From the NCBI GenBank assembly GCA_023053575.1, contig JAKZAP010000014.1, positions 868,001-932,000 of the forward strand: a stretch of DNA of 64,000 bases. The letters are read 5' to 3'. This DNA comes from Branchinecta lynchi. Its lineage: Eukaryota; Arthropoda; Branchiopoda; Anostraca; Branchinectidae. The notes beneath the pieces were generated by a model. The model ran no database searches. It saw only the letters and a program-made list of their open reading frames with translations, and had not been told where the DNA came from. Of the stretch, positions 26,701 to 41,700 are shown in pieces (the first letter of the stretch is position 1; each line of letters opens with the position of its first letter). Both the position numbers and the translations under genes were made by a program.

Positions 26701-29700
26701 AAATGGTTTCGTAAGAGAGGCCTTAACCCCTCCCTCGAATACCTCCTTAGGCGTAGTCTCGCCCTTCCAGAGGACTAGACTTGAGGCGTCCCCTCGTTTT
26801 TGTTTGTCCCGGGGACTTACTCCCCATATTCTCGCCAGTCCCCACGGACGGGGAATGCTCAGATTATCATCACCATCATAAAAAAGGACTACCTTTCAGA
26901 TTCGGAGGGGAACCAATTTTTGCTGGTGTTGGTGCAATGTAAAATAAAATAAAACAATCAAAATAAACAAACCAAAAAGAAAACGGATCCAGACTAATTT
27001 CGTTAACTGCATATTTTTTGTTCGAAGAAAATCCATTTTAGAAGCATTCCCCGTGTTTTCATTGTTTTCCGTAGGCGGAGTCCGCGTGGGTTGACTCCCT
27101 CTATTCTTGCCGTTCGCTTCGATTTCCCGAGGAGTCCTCGGTGAACGGCGAGAATGCGCCCTTGTGTCAAGAATGTCCCATTGTTACTGTTTCCTCCTCC
27201 GCTCAGAGGTTGTGATTTCCATCTTTCCGGTCAGTACCTTTTAATTTTCCTTCCCATTCGCTTCCGTTGCCCCATTCCGATACACCTCTAAATTTTCCTG
27301 AATAATTTTCGCCTCGTTCTTCAGTGACTGATTCCCGTTCGGGTCCCTAACTCTTTTGTGCGACTCAGGAATTCCCTGCATCGTGTCTTTTCAAGCCCCC
27401 GAATTTATGTTCCGGATATTTCCCGGTTCGTGGCCCCTTAAGGGCCACTTGTCACATTTGGTCTTAGGTTTTGGAAGTTAGACAAAGCGAAGATTATTTC
27501 TAGGAGCTTTCTGGAAAGGTTGTTTCTTTTTTAGTGAGAAAATGACAGTTGGAACTGAAATGAGCGAATTTATCATGCCTCCTTGCAAAGTGGAAGGAGT
27601 TAAAGTTTTTGGCATTTTCTGATTAAAATAGCACGTAGACTGGTTGGAGATTTATGCCAACACAATAGGGAAAAAGTGGAGTTGTTAGATAAGAGAGAAT
27701 CGAATTTGGCCTTGAATTCGATTTGTCACGGTGTTACCGTTAGGCAGCGCTAGTCTCTTTCCGTTCAGTATGTTGAATCTTTTATATTGTCCGTAGTAGG
27801 CTACTCTGTATGATTTATTAACTCATATTCATGACTCATCCGCCGGAGCATGAGTCATTTTTTTCCGTACGTCTTTTCCGGGCCTCGACCGGGAACAACC
27901 CTTTTACTTAAAGGTTGTTTATTTTGTAAGTACAGTGCATACCAGACCACCTTTTGTTTATTTATGGACCTTAGGTCATTTTTATGAGTCTTGTTTAAAG
28001 CTCCTTAGAGTGGGCTGGCCTGCAAGGCCTAGTGTATGATGGGTGGTTTATAGCCTATTGTGGTTCGGTACGCAAACAGTGTGAATCGACCGGGGGAATC
28101 CACAATGAAGACGTGAAGTTTGCATGTGTAGTAGGTCAGCAGACGCCCTAGGCTGTCCTGACTCCGATGACTGTATCTGAGGACATTTATCATCTATGTC
28201 CGACCTACTACAACCCTCGCCATAACATCAGGTTGAGAGTGCTTCTTCGCGTACAAATACAGTCGTCGTAATTATTTGGTGGTGTTGTTGAGGCATTTCC
28301 GGGAGGTGAAACAGTAGCAGTTAGCTACAATTCGGCTGATATTTGACGGGTAAAAGTACTATAGGATTTTGCTAAAGTCGGTAATTGCGGCAGGTAGCAT
28401 GACTCATGCCATACACAAATGTAACCTGATAACCTACCTACAGCAGAGGCATGCTCCTTGAACATTAGTTAATTTTGAACAGTGAAGTGTCGGGCTAAAT
28501 GATGAAGTTAAGATCCAAACCACCCATTCAGCTATTCTTAGGAGCTACTTTGGCTGATATGTAGTTTCTTTTTCTCACAACAAGTTACTGCTCAGTCAGT
28601 GACTTAGCAGTCACTTGCTCAGTAAGCAAGTGCTCAGTGTTTCGGTGCTCCTTCGCCATCTTTGGCAGTCAGCCATAAACCTGATTTTTGGATACCCTAC
28701 GCCAAACGCTGGGTATATCTAGCATTTTGCATAGCCTATGCCTAACAGGATTCAGGATTCAACACCTTAACTAAAAAAAATTAATTCCAGCTTGATGACC
28801 GGTTACCAACAAAGCAAATACGTGCATGAAATTACTACCATATTTTAATCAAACCTTTACTAAAATAAACTAAAAATTAATTCATTAATCTGTCAATTTG
28901 TCCTCTCTCGTCTTCCAAACCCTCCGCTCACCAACTACCCTCGAGGAGATGTTTCTTTAAACGATTTTAGTCTATATCGGTAACGCTGGATACTCTACGG
29001 CAAACGCGGGATAGCTGTTGGTACCCTAACCCTGACCTACACCACTACCGGTGAATTCTGAGGGGTTGATTTCTGAGCTTCACTCAAATCATCAGCATTT
29101 TATTTGGTTCAGGTATCCACCGTTCCGTATAGTGTATCCAGCGTTAGGCATAGGGTATACCAAACGCTAGATATACCCAGCGTTTGGCATAGGCTTTCCC
29201 AAAATCAGGGGTTTGTGGTAGACTGATCTGTGGTGCATAATACGTGTGTACTGTGGTGCACGAGCTGTCTGTTATGGTCATACTTTCCAGTTTAGTAGAA
29301 GGCTGAGGCTCCACACAGTCAAACCAACTTTTTCGATTTTCCTTACATTGATGATAGCCAGTTTCTCTATCCTCAACATTTCTTAGATATCCGCTTTGCG
29401 TTTATTTTGCCTCGCAATCATCGTAGACAATCACTCCCTTCCCTGTAGCCCTTCCATTTGCACATTTATTAAATACTGCAATCGTCCCAAGCTGACCGGA
29501 AATCATGTATTAAAATGAATGGAATCATAGGCTTCCCAATGAAATGAGCAAGTTCACCTTTTTTCGCTAGATATTTCTAGGGCGTTCGATAGCATTGTTC
29601 ATAGCCAAGCTCTGCACTCACTTTCTGTAAATGGTGTTAATATTTCCATTATTTTTGTCCTGAGATATTAGTAAACAGCAATGCGCACCTACGTTTAAAA

Positions 29701-32700
29701 CTAAATGGGTCTCTCTTGCAAGAAAATATTGCAGTCTTTTGTGGTGTACGTCAAGATGGGGTGTTGTCACCTCATATTTTCAAGATGTGTATTGCTGGGA
29801 TTATTGCCAAGATCTCGCGGACGTATTTTACGGGATTTACTGACGTTTCTTACGTTGCATACGCAGATGATATTCTCCTTATCACTAGATGCAAATCTTC
29901 CCTCTCTCGTACAGTTCAAAGGACTAAAAAAGGTTTTCTTGAGATTGGACTTACTTTGAACCTTGATAAATACGAGTATATATGCTTCAACGGTACTCTA
30001 CCAAATTCTCCTCTTAAAATCAAAAATACATCCATTCCCTCTGTTGAAAACTTTCGGTGGCTTGACTTATAACAGTTTATAAAACTACTTTGTCCTTTCG
30101 CCAGTATGCAGTATCTGAAGCTTGTAAAAAGATTAAATATGGATATTCTAATATTGTGTCAAACCGGTCTAAGTATAACCGTAAGGCTTTGGTTTCCTTG
30201 TATTCAGTTTTGTGCGATCAATCTATACTCTATCTTTCTGGGACTTTTATTTTATTGAAAAAAGAGTGACATACGTAAACTACGTACATGATACTACAAA
30301 TACTGTAAATACCTGCTTCATTTGCCTATATCGTATCGAAATCGTAAAATAATCCGAAAATACAAAGCCCCTGATATAACGCAAAACTCCAGGAGCTTCA
30401 TAAAAAATTATCTGGACAAGCGTATGAACGGCTTACTCCATATCACGGGCTCATCCGTTTGTTCTGTTGATTTTTTGGTGTTTATTTTGTTGTATTAGTG
30501 TTTCTTTTCTCTTCTTTACTCCACTATCTTCACATTGTTTTTGTACAGTGGGTTACAAATAAATTATTATTATTATATTTATTTTGACTCGTGAGATGTC
30601 TTGCGTCTATGACAATCTTCGTAAGAGTATGCGAAGGGTTTCTCGAAATAGTTACTAAGTGTAACTATTTGCTTACCACGCTCGGGAGCTTAGTAAGCGT
30701 GGTAACTACGAATCTCTGTGATGTGATTGGCCGGATTAGCCCCTGGCACGACCGCCTATTGCACTTCCTGGCTGAGGACAGAGAATCGGAGATCAGCACC
30801 ATCAGTTAGGTCTGTATAGGTCGATGCTGATACCTTTTTTACCTTTTACTTTATGGCAATCTTCTGGACTACTATAGAGCGTGTTCCTTCCGGGCTACTA
30901 TAGAGCGTGTTCCACCCTTCTAACAATAGTAACTATTAGTCAGCATTTTCATTCCATCCTCGTGAAAAGTTGCTACGCTGACCGTTCTAGTCTTCCCGAA
31001 ATAGTTACTAGTAGTAACTATTTGCCTACCACGCTCGAGAGCGTAGTAAACGTGGTAACTACGAATCTCTGTGATGTGATTGGCCGGATTAGCCCCTGAT
31101 ACGATATTTTGGTGAAAATAGAAAAATGCTTTCCCAGCCTTGACGCCAAAAAGGCAGAATTCGTGACGTTATGCATATTTACTACGGTAAGTAGGGTGGA
31201 ACACGATCATAGTTTCTCCATCAAATGAAAGTTGCTTGATTAGGCGAGCAATGTTTTCCTTTTACAAAAGTCAACCCTTTTTCTTAGGCTTGCGATGTTT
31301 ACTTGTCTGAGAAGATTCTGAAGAACTCGCCAGACCGCGAGAATTTGGACAAGGAATTCGAAGATGCGGTCATGCGAAGACTTGTCACGTTGGGTGACCT
31401 CGCTCAGCTTTGCCCCGGACGTGTCAGCTCTCGCGCCTGCGTTGTCGTGCAGAGTGTCGTCTTTCCTTTTCAAGGTAAGGCAAATCCAACTTGTCTCGGT
31501 AAAGCCGCTTTCGCATTGACACGTTGAGCCTTTCACACGGAGCTACGTAACCCCTCCGTCGCGCTTGCGGCGACGCAACCCATAGATTACGCAGACAAAT
31601 TAAACGCATCGCAAGAATAGAAAGGTCTATTCTTGCGTTGCGTCGACGCGCAAGCATCAGATTTTTCGGTGGAAAGGGAAGTTTTGAAGAAAAACTGGAG
31701 AGAAACATACTGTATGATTAAGAATTCTTGATAAAGATGAAAGACCGCAAATTCAGCAGAAGAAACCGAGAGGAGAAAACGTAAAGACGCATCCAGTGCG
31801 AAAAGTTCTAGTGCATGTGTTTGATTGATTGATTGATTTATAGGTACAAAATTTCGTGGTTGTCCATCCAAATTGTTTGACCTTTGTCAGATATATACAA
31901 CAATTGTTGAAATCGAATTCGTACTCAAAATAAGAAGTAAACCATTGAAGTCAACACCCGAAATAAACTTTCTAACAAAATAACTAAGACAAAACAACAT
32001 TATTGTAAAAATCCACAAATTTTGGAATGAAGCTATTACAATATCTTTCCCGGTTGCATGCGGTCGGCATGAGCTTCGGGACTTTGGTGGATACTTGCCT
32101 TGGTGGCCTTGGGCGTTCAACCTCAAAATCAGGGGGTAAAAGGGATCGGAGAGTTGGGTGTTCAAGGAGTTTTAGTCCAAAATTTTGACACAACTTCTGT
32201 GTAAAAGGTACGCTACGCAACCTGTACACAGCGCAAGATAAACGCACGCGCAACGACGCGTCAATGTAAAAGCGGCTTGACACTGCAAAGTTAGCACTGT
32301 ACTCCAGTTTTATCGACGATTAGCCATTTCCCCATTCCGGAGGTTTGATGTCAGTGTTTGTTTGTGTAGGTGGGATGTTGGGTCCTGAATGACAACTGTG
32401 TGAAGTGGGACTGAAGAATCATAGTTGACTGCGGTTGGGCTGAAGAAATATTTAGGACTGATGATCTTTTCTTATGTGTGTTAGGGGGGGGGGGGGGCTG
32501 ACGGGCTTTTCAGCAGTCTTATTTGATGATAATCGGCAACATATCGGCACCCTTCCAGTGTCAGCATTTCTTTTTCCTTGCAATAGGGCTGTCAGGCCGC
32601 TCAGCTGATAATACAGAGTTGCTTGGTGAGGCGTGCTGTACCGAGTCAATGTTTTTAAGCTGTTTCCGTAGAACTGTCCATCTAGCAGTGAAACCAGTTT

Positions 32701-35700
32701 ACGCTGGACGGATAGTCTGAGCTAGGTCAAAGGCTTCGAGGGATCCTTAACTTGGATTTGTCTCTTTTTTTTTTTCATTTTGGGTTCTAGCAGCTAGACA
32801 GTATTTCGTGCTATTTTTTTTTTTTTCTTAAACCCGCGTAGCCTTTCGACAATTTTTTACTTTACTTTTTGGGCTACGACTCCTCCTCCACTCGGTGACG
32901 TTAACATTTCCTTTAAATCTTTAACGTCACCTACGCTTTCCAAACAAACAAACAAAATTTAAACTTTGAAAAATCTAACTCCATTTACCATTTCAGCTGT
33001 TCAGATTATTCTCGAATTTAACTTTACCAATCTTAATACTTATTTACTCTTATTTAAATACAAATATAAACATTTATTTTATTTTTTATCTACGAATCCT
33101 CACCTCTACACATCAAGAACTGTAACCCAACCAAAACGACCACTACGAAAGACAAACAAACACCCCCAAACAGGAGCCCCTAAGAACTACAGACACAGTC
33201 CAAGTCCATTATTACGAACTATAGTACTATACTATAGTCTATACTAACAAATTCAATATAAACATAAAAACTTTAAATCCGCCCCTAAACAATGTTTATT
33301 TTGTTTTCTACATTTTCTATAGTCTACTATAGTCTATACTAACAAATTCAATATAAACATAAAAACTTTAAATCCGCCCCTAAACAATGTTTATTTTGTT
33401 TTCTACATTTTCTAAACAATTAACTTTCAATATCACGGGTCCTTTCTATTTTATATTTCGTGCTATATGAGCCGAAAATAATTTTATCTTGCACTTTGTC
33501 TTTTTTAAATATCCTGATTTTTACCAGATGTGTGGGGGACTATCCGAGACTTACCGGTTCTTTTATATTTCGCCAAATCTCAGCTCCAGCATTTCAAGCC
33601 TTTCAGTAGTTATCCTGATCACAGACAGACGGACAGACGGAAGAAGAGATTTGTGATTTCCGAGGTATCTTTTTTTTTCATGCGATTCAGAAAAGGAAGT
33701 ATTGCAAGCTGTAATTAGTACATCATGAACCACGCAGGGGCCTTCGTCAACGCTGCTGTTCCGATTCGTAATTAATTTTGTTATTTTCCTTCTTATGTTC
33801 GTGTCACTCCTCGACGGTGTCTCCATCTCAGTTGCTAAGTGGTGTAATCTCTAGCGCTTTTTGAATGCCGTGAAAAATTCAGCGCGGAATGAAACCTGTT
33901 TTCTCTGCTAAGTGACGAATTCCCTTCTGGCTTTCTCCAACAACTGAGTTTAATTTTTGCGGCACATTTCTTCCGGAAACGACTCTCGTTTCGTTCGGTC
34001 CTCCCAGTATATTTGCTGGGTAAAAGAAAATGTCATCTGAGCTTCGCTAGATGGCTTTCTTGTCGCTTTGAATGGAAATCTAATTTTGCTCGTTCCGTCT
34101 TGTTTAAAATCCGCGTCGACTGGAAACCTTTTTCTTTTAATTCGATGGGGGGTTGCAAGCTCAGCACGAATACTCAGCGGTTAGTACAGCGAATCGTGTC
34201 GTAGGAAATAACGCTACGTAGGTTCCATTCGTCGTGCGGTGTATCCCGCAGACACATAAAACCTCAGACAGAGGGAACCAATAGGGTAGTAATAAAGTCT
34301 GGGTTTTCCCAGCCTAAGTTAAAGCAAACTTCGCACTACACTATTTGCTAGTTATGCTCCAATATTCGAAACCATCTGAATACTGTGAAACTAGCCTCTG
34401 CTTTAAACAAATTATCCACGGCTTTGGCCGTTTTAAGCCTTTTCCTAGGCTCATTAAATTTTGCATAACTCGGCAAAATTCAGATAACCAGTTTTAAGCA
34501 TCAGTAGTATGATACCCGAACACTCGCCGGGACCATTATACGCATGGGCAATAGTGAAATCGCGGCAAGTGGGAAAACCAGCGAGATATCGTTTGTGGGT
34601 TTAGAATGTAACGTATGACATTTTGTTCTTCGGTTTGAAGAAGTAATGAATGGAGTTACGGAAGCCCTGAATTTAGATGGCGCTAGCGATGTCTCGTACA
34701 CTAATCGCTTCTCCGTTGGTGGTGGACGTGACGGGGGGGGGGGGGGGGGGGGTATTCAGAACTTCTGAACGGGCGATTCCGTTCGGCAAAACTTTTCTAG
34801 CAATACGGGTACTTGTACTCTACCTTAATTACCTTCGCACTTCGGAGCGATTAATCAATCAATCAATCAAGTTTAATCCAAATAGCTAAAAGCTAGAATA
34901 GGAATACAAATTTTCGAAATACACGGACACGAAACAAATTAACTAATACACTTACCAAGATATGACCAGAAATAAATGATGGGATGAAACTACGTAAAAA
35001 TTGGGCAGAAGAATTAGCAGGATATGGAGACGCGGTTGATGATGGTGACATCTGTTAGTGGTCTGGGTCATCCGGCAATATTTCTAGTCCTTGCATGACC
35101 ACTCGTTACCAAGTGACTTCTTGAAAGCTTCAGGTGAAGGTGCTGACGCTGTAGGCTCGGAGAGGAAATTCCAGTCAATGACAACTCTTTCGGTTAAAAA
35201 AGTTTTCACTCTTGTTTTCACTTGGCATTTGGATAGTTTCTTGGAGTGGCCTCCTGTATGGGGTTGATTGAACTTGTGCAGGTCGAGGGGACTAGTTGTG
35301 TCATTGGAGAGTTTGTGGGTAAGTAGCATGTCACCTCGTTTGTGGCGGTATACCAGTGTTGGTAAGTTGAGTTTTTCCAGTCTTTCTTCGAAGGGAAGAA
35401 ACCCTTCCCCTCTTGCTTATTCTGCCTTTATAACATACCTAGCTCCCTTATAAACTTATAAGCCTTTTAAATTCCTTTCCATTGTTTCGTTTTGGGCCTT
35501 CGAAAATGGAAAATAGAAAAATCGTTCCAGCCTTGACGGGAAAAAGCGTGACGTCAAAATTCGTGACGTCATGCGTAGTAACTACGGTAAGTAGGATGGA
35601 ACACGCTCTTAGTTTCCCGTCTTTTTAACCACGTTCGTTCCGTTTCAAACGGACGCAGCCGTCGCGTTGGAGAGAAGGAAGGCTAATGGTATCTTCGAAA

Positions 35701-38700
35701 AACGTTTTTTCTGGTCCATTTCATAGTGAAAAGATCCTCGAAAAGATCATTTCTAGTAAGAGTTGTGCTTTACGGCCATATGTAACCTTGGTGGCGCGTC
35801 TCTGTACACCCTCAATAAGTCTTATATCGCCTTTGTATTGGGGAGAGGCTAGGCAGGTGCCAAAGTCGAGGCTGGGTCTTACGATGGCTTGAAACAGTCT
35901 GAGAAAGACTTTGGGGGATCTCCTAGAGATGGATCTCTTGAGTAGGCCTAGTCCCGAGTTGGATTTTGAAACCTCGTGCCTATATGGGAGTGGAATTTGA
36001 TCTGATTGTCCACGAGCACACCCAAGTCCCTTTCTTCGTGTTGAGCTTGGAGGTCTATCTGGGTTTGCTGGTCAGGATCCCACAGTGAGTAAACTGCGTT
36101 TTCGTTCTTTGGTCCAAAGTGTAAGACGGAGCATTTGCTGATGTTGAATGAAAGTAGCCACTCTTTGGCCCACTCATGGATATGGTTGAGATCGGCATGG
36201 AGGCTTGCGCTGTCTGCCTGACCAAAGAGCTTGGGATCATAGAACGGTCGAGAGAACGGTAGTTGCGTTTTTTGCTGATACCATGGTATCTGTTACCACG
36301 GTAACTGGATCTGCAATTAGTCGTTTTTGCAATTATCGTGCTATATGATAAACGGTGCTGCAAAAACGACTATTGTCTAAATTCCACTTTTCGAAGTCAT
36401 CCCAAAAGAAAAACAGATATCCAGTTACAGTACTAAGTACTAAATTTCTTTCTCATCAATCTGACAAAATTGGATGAAAGTGAGATGACTTTTCAGATAC
36501 CACGACCAGTTACCACGGTCGGACCACAGTATCTGAATATTTGATACCACGATAACTGGCAAGATACCACGATAACTGCAAAAACGCCTTTTGACCGCGG
36601 TATCAGATACCATGGTATCTGCCTGGTGACAAAGTCGTTGATATATATTGCCATTACGGATCGGATTCGCGAACTAGCGAGGGAGTTGGAACATGTATGC
36701 CGAAAAGGTGGAGGATCGGGTGTCTGGCCGGTCATATACGTTAGATGTCCCATTTCAGAATTCCAACCGGAACAAAGCCCCGTGGGACCGGTTACAGAGG
36801 GCCCATAATGCGACGTTCGCACGCTAGCAAGATGGAACTTGACAGGTGTATTGGAGGACTTGAGTCAATTCGATAGAAATTCTCTTTTCCGGATCGGATC
36901 GTTTGTAGGTATGTGGAGTGGAAAGAGATCCCTAACCTGGTAATATGCCAACTCCCAAACGGCTAACGTTGCCTGTGATTTGTAGCATGTTGTTTCCATC
37001 ACCGTCTGGGAGTTGCAACCACCTCGAGCGAAGAACTAGCCAAATGTAATTCTGCAAGGGACTCCTGAGGTTTGCCGCAAGAGATGCCTTTTGGTTCTTT
37101 TCTTCGTCTCCTTTTCAGCCTGTGAGAGATTGTCTTGTTTTCCGGGGGTCTCAGAGGGAGTTTATGTGCCGCTACAATTTTCTTTTCTCGATAAAAAGAG
37201 TAACCGTTATGTTTCGTGTAGAAGTATTGCTGCCGACCGAAGGCATAAGAGCGGAACATCCTTTTTATTCGGATCCTAAGTGAAACCGTGAAACATCTAA
37301 GATGCCGTAATATTCACTCAGTTAAGCTCATTAATTCCATTGTGTTATTTTTCCCCTTTGTTTCTTCCTCTTTTTTTCTGTATTTCGTTTCTCACTATTT
37401 TTACTTTTTTTTTACTTTCTTCTTACTTTCGTGCTGTAGTTTCTAGTTCTGATTAAACAAGCCTCTTTCCCTTGTTAGTAAGTAAATGAATTATTTGTTT
37501 AAATTGTTTTATGCCCAGCTTATTAGTACGTAAATAAATACTACTACTAATAATAGTAATTCCAACTCTGATTGAAAATGATAATCTCCAAACTCGAAAG
37601 AGTAGCTAACAGTTAGTAGCTTAACAGTACAGTTGGTAGATGAATTAGTGGAGGCGACTCGTAGCGATAGTAGTAGCCTGTATGCTGGGAAAGTAGTTGA
37701 ATGAACGTCGAAACTGAACTTCGAATGAAAGGTGGATCGAGAAAGCAGCGGCAGTCTATTCTTATGACTTATTTCCAAGAGAAGCTAAAGAGACGTAACG
37801 GAATAAATATATGGACGCTGCAACAACTAGAGCAAATAAAATCAATCAAATTATTCTTTTCTTTCGATTTTCCGTAGTTATCTCCAGGAACCTGCCTAGT
37901 CCCCTTATTTCCCCCAAAAATTTGTCCCCGTTAGGTGAACCACTCCTCCCCATACTCGACTGACAAAAGATTTTGTCGACTAACTATAGCCTATTTGTGT
38001 TGACGTGAGATGCAAGTTTGTCACCATTGCCGTGACATTTTAAATTTGAATTCTATTCTACTCTACGCCAGAGGTGTTACTAGCCAACAAAAAAATTGTT
38101 TGGGGGGGGGGGGCAAGGTATTTACCGACTGGCGAGTCATTTTTACCGACTGTTTTTGCAGATACAAACGACTATTATTGAGAAAAAACGATTGTCGGTG
38201 AAAACATTGACGGATTTTAAGAAAAACCACTATTTTTAAGAAAAAATGACTATTTTTAAGAAAAAATGACTATTTTTACGAGAAATCAACTGTTTTTTAA
38301 ATCGACTGTTTCCAAGAAAAAAAATTAACTGTTGTCACGAAAACTCGCAGAGCTTCGCGCCGACTCGGCTATTTTTTACCGACTGACCGACAACGTTCGG
38401 GTGGGGGGCATCCCCCTCCCTCCCTAGTCGTGACGCTCCCTGCTCTATTCTACCCTATTAAAATCGTCGCGAGCGTTCGTTTGTTTTGAGTAGCTTTAAA
38501 AATAAAACGTTTTGAGAGGTCATTTTTGGGATCCGAAAACGCAATGGAAGGATCTATGACATCTCAAAAGTTATACGATAACTCTCGAAAGGAATTAGAT
38601 ATTTTGATGAAACCTGGTGTGAGGATTTCTTTGAGTCAAAGGAAAGGTCGAGTTCGTAGATGGGCCCGGTAGCTGCATATTTAGGGGAGGTCAGGTTAAG

Positions 38701-41700
38701 GGACGAACAAATATTTTTTAAAAGCTAATGAGACAGTCGATTAAGGGGTAAGACGACATTGAACACCAATATGAAAACCATTCTCTCGCCGGACAAGTTG
38801 TTCACCCGGAATCCAGCCAAAACCCGAAAGTTTGCTAAAAGAAAAAGTTTTATCTGAAGTTGATTTAAGGTTCGATATAAGGATAGGGAAACATGCTGAA
38901 TCCGGAAATGAAAATAATTTTCTCGCCGGACAAGTTGTTCAGCCGGAATCCGGCCAAAACCGGAAAGTATGTTAAAAGTAAAAGTTGTATCTGAAATTGA
39001 TTAGATGTCCGATTTAGGGGCAAGGAGACATGCTGAATCTGAATATGAAAATTATTTTTCTCGCCTGGAATCCGGCCAAAACCGGATTTTTTTTTAAGTA
39101 AAAGTTTTATCTAAATTTCATTAGGAATTCCATTTGCGACGGGTAAGAAGACATGGAATAGAATAGAATAGAATAGAATAGTAATTTATTCACTCACACT
39201 TTCACGGTTACAAAACCAAAATTGGTGAGTACTGTCATAACATAACATTTAAAATACTGAACATACTGAATTCACGTGTGACAATCGTTTTCTGCCTCGA
39301 CACATAGTTCGCCACGAATCCGGCTTAATTCGGAATTTTTTTTAAAACTTAAATTTTATCTGAAGTTGATTAGAGGTTGGACATAGGGTTTAGGAGATAG
39401 GCGGAATTCCTTTTTGAACTTCAAATTTTTTGCAAGACGAGTAGTTTATCCGGAATCCGACTGAAACCAGAAATTGGGTAGAAGTAATGCAGGAAATTTC
39501 GTCAAAATAGATGTGACGCAGGCTATAGGGGTAACCCGGTGAAAAATTTGTAGCCTGCGTAGTAGTATGGTAATAGCACGAAAGCGTTGCATGTAATACT
39601 ACGTAATATTAAAGAATACTATCATTTAATGTGCCTCAGACTGGTCCAATCTTATTTAGTAGTATCCAGTAGCATCCTGTCTGGCCAAAGTAGCATCCAG
39701 TCTTGCTAATAGTAGCATACAATAGTATGCAGTAACACGGTAGCCTTGAAGTAGATACGTGTAATAGCATCGTTAGTACTGCATGCTACTTTTTCGTACT
39801 ATTTCATAGTAATATTTTGAGATAACTTTTTCATCGAGAAACACACATGCTGAGTCCATATTTGAACTTGGTCTGCTCAGGTGATTACCATTGGCCTTAA
39901 TCTGCTTCTAAATTTTATTAGTAAAGTGCTCAAGGAGTCTGGCGAAAACTGGATCTCTGCAAGACCGGACTGTCTGGATCAACTATTAAATTTTTGGGAT
40001 CCCATCGAAACCTTTGGTCTTGTTTATCCTAGTAACTAAGTAAGTAAGGTTTGCTAGCGAGCTAATTTGGTTGTCTTTACAAAACATATTCATTTTAACA
40101 CTCGCAGGTTACACAACCGGACACGTGGCGGTACTAGTATTAACGTTACACTGAAATTTTATCGGACATGTTAACGAAAAAGGGAACAAACGTATTAATG
40201 TGCCTCTTCGTTTTGGTTTTAACTGGCCTCAGCTTAAGCTGCGAACGCGTACGTAAATCTTAAAGGACCTGTTTTTACCTATAATACTAATGCAACCTAC
40301 TTGCATAATCCTCCCTAGAGTCCCCAATTTCGTACGGTAAATTCTAACCCCTCTAACAAAACTACGCTGATTTTCTCACTTGCCGTGTTTTGCTACCTTC
40401 GATGTGTATCACGCGTTCGACGGTTGTCTGCGAGAACTTAAATTCTTCCATCAGAAAAAACGGTTATGTAAATCTTTTCCCTGTTTTCGCTACAAGTCAA
40501 CGGGTCTCGGAAAATTCTTAAAACTTCCAAAAGCGTTATTTGTTGAAAGCACAGCCTAGTTTTAAAGTATTCAAATATTTACAAATACTGTAAGTTGAAG
40601 AGTAAATGATGCGAGGAGAGAGATGATGATCATTCGAAATGACTTGTGTTTCGGCGATTCCTCGGTACCCCCAGCGGGACTGCGCTTCTGCCTCGGGTTT
40701 CGAGCATACCGCTGTTCGTCTTCAGATCCTCTCCAAGTTTTTGCATCTTTGCATGTTAACTATTTCGGCAATCTGAATCACTGGCTCATTGCTGTCTCGG
40801 AAGATCGGAGACTGCCACAGATACGGTAAAGTTAGGGAAGGAGTCGGAAGTCGGGACAAAAGGTTTGTTTTCCGAATGCAATTCGCCTTTTGAATATTTG
40901 AGGACGGGAACTGGAAGCTTGTTGTTGACGAGCGGTAGTTAAGGTTTCGACGTTTGCGTGATTAGCTTAGGGAATCTCAAAACGTCAATGAGGGGAGGAG
41001 TATCCATTATTGGGAAGACCCTAGCTGGCACGCGAATCTCTCCATTCCAACGTTGAATAACGTTTATTGCAACGACTATTTACGGATTTAAGTTGTAAAC
41101 GTAAATAAAAAATCAAGAATCCAGAACACTGGAACAACCATAAGAATCAAAACCGATAATTATGCTTCCGCTACAGTAAAGTACGCGGTAATTGATTTTT
41201 TTGATTTAACAAAATAAACGCTTTACACTTTACGCACTATGTTGGGTCGAACCCACCGTACACAAACTCCCCCCATTTCAACCAAATGGGAAGAGATAGC
41301 CGCATGCGCGGCCCAGAATAAACCGCCAAAAGAGGGTTCTGGGACTCCAAAATCCTATTCTGGACCGAAAAACCAGCATACCTACGGACTTCAGAGAAAG
41401 ATGGGACTTCACCAATAAACATTGCCGAGGGACTACAGTTCCAAGGAAAACCGTTCAACCACCGGAGGTAGATATTTTACAGAACTCGGAAAGAATTACC
41501 GCTATATTCAAATAATGCGTAAAACGGATTTGTCAGCTACGATTTCGGCCCTTCTTGGCAAGGGTCCTCGTCAGGCTGTCAATCTTCAGGGTCACCTTCG
41601 GGGAAGGAAACAAACCTGCAGTAAATAACTGAAGCTTCTACCGACTATTAATATCTTATTCGGGTAAATTACTTTTAAATAACTGCAGGGAATAAACTAG

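Larger units (their letters stand above)
38523..40024 (-). repeat. Family A element, inverted, with two nested insertions
   Basis: The inverse orientation runs from tttttgggatccgaaaac (38523) to catcgaaacctttggtcttg (ends 40024), with several ccggaatccggcc units. Nested inside are a (GAATA)n-tailed retroelement piece (39153-39265) and the CCCGATGAAA MITE (39535-39838). Confidence 0.8.
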
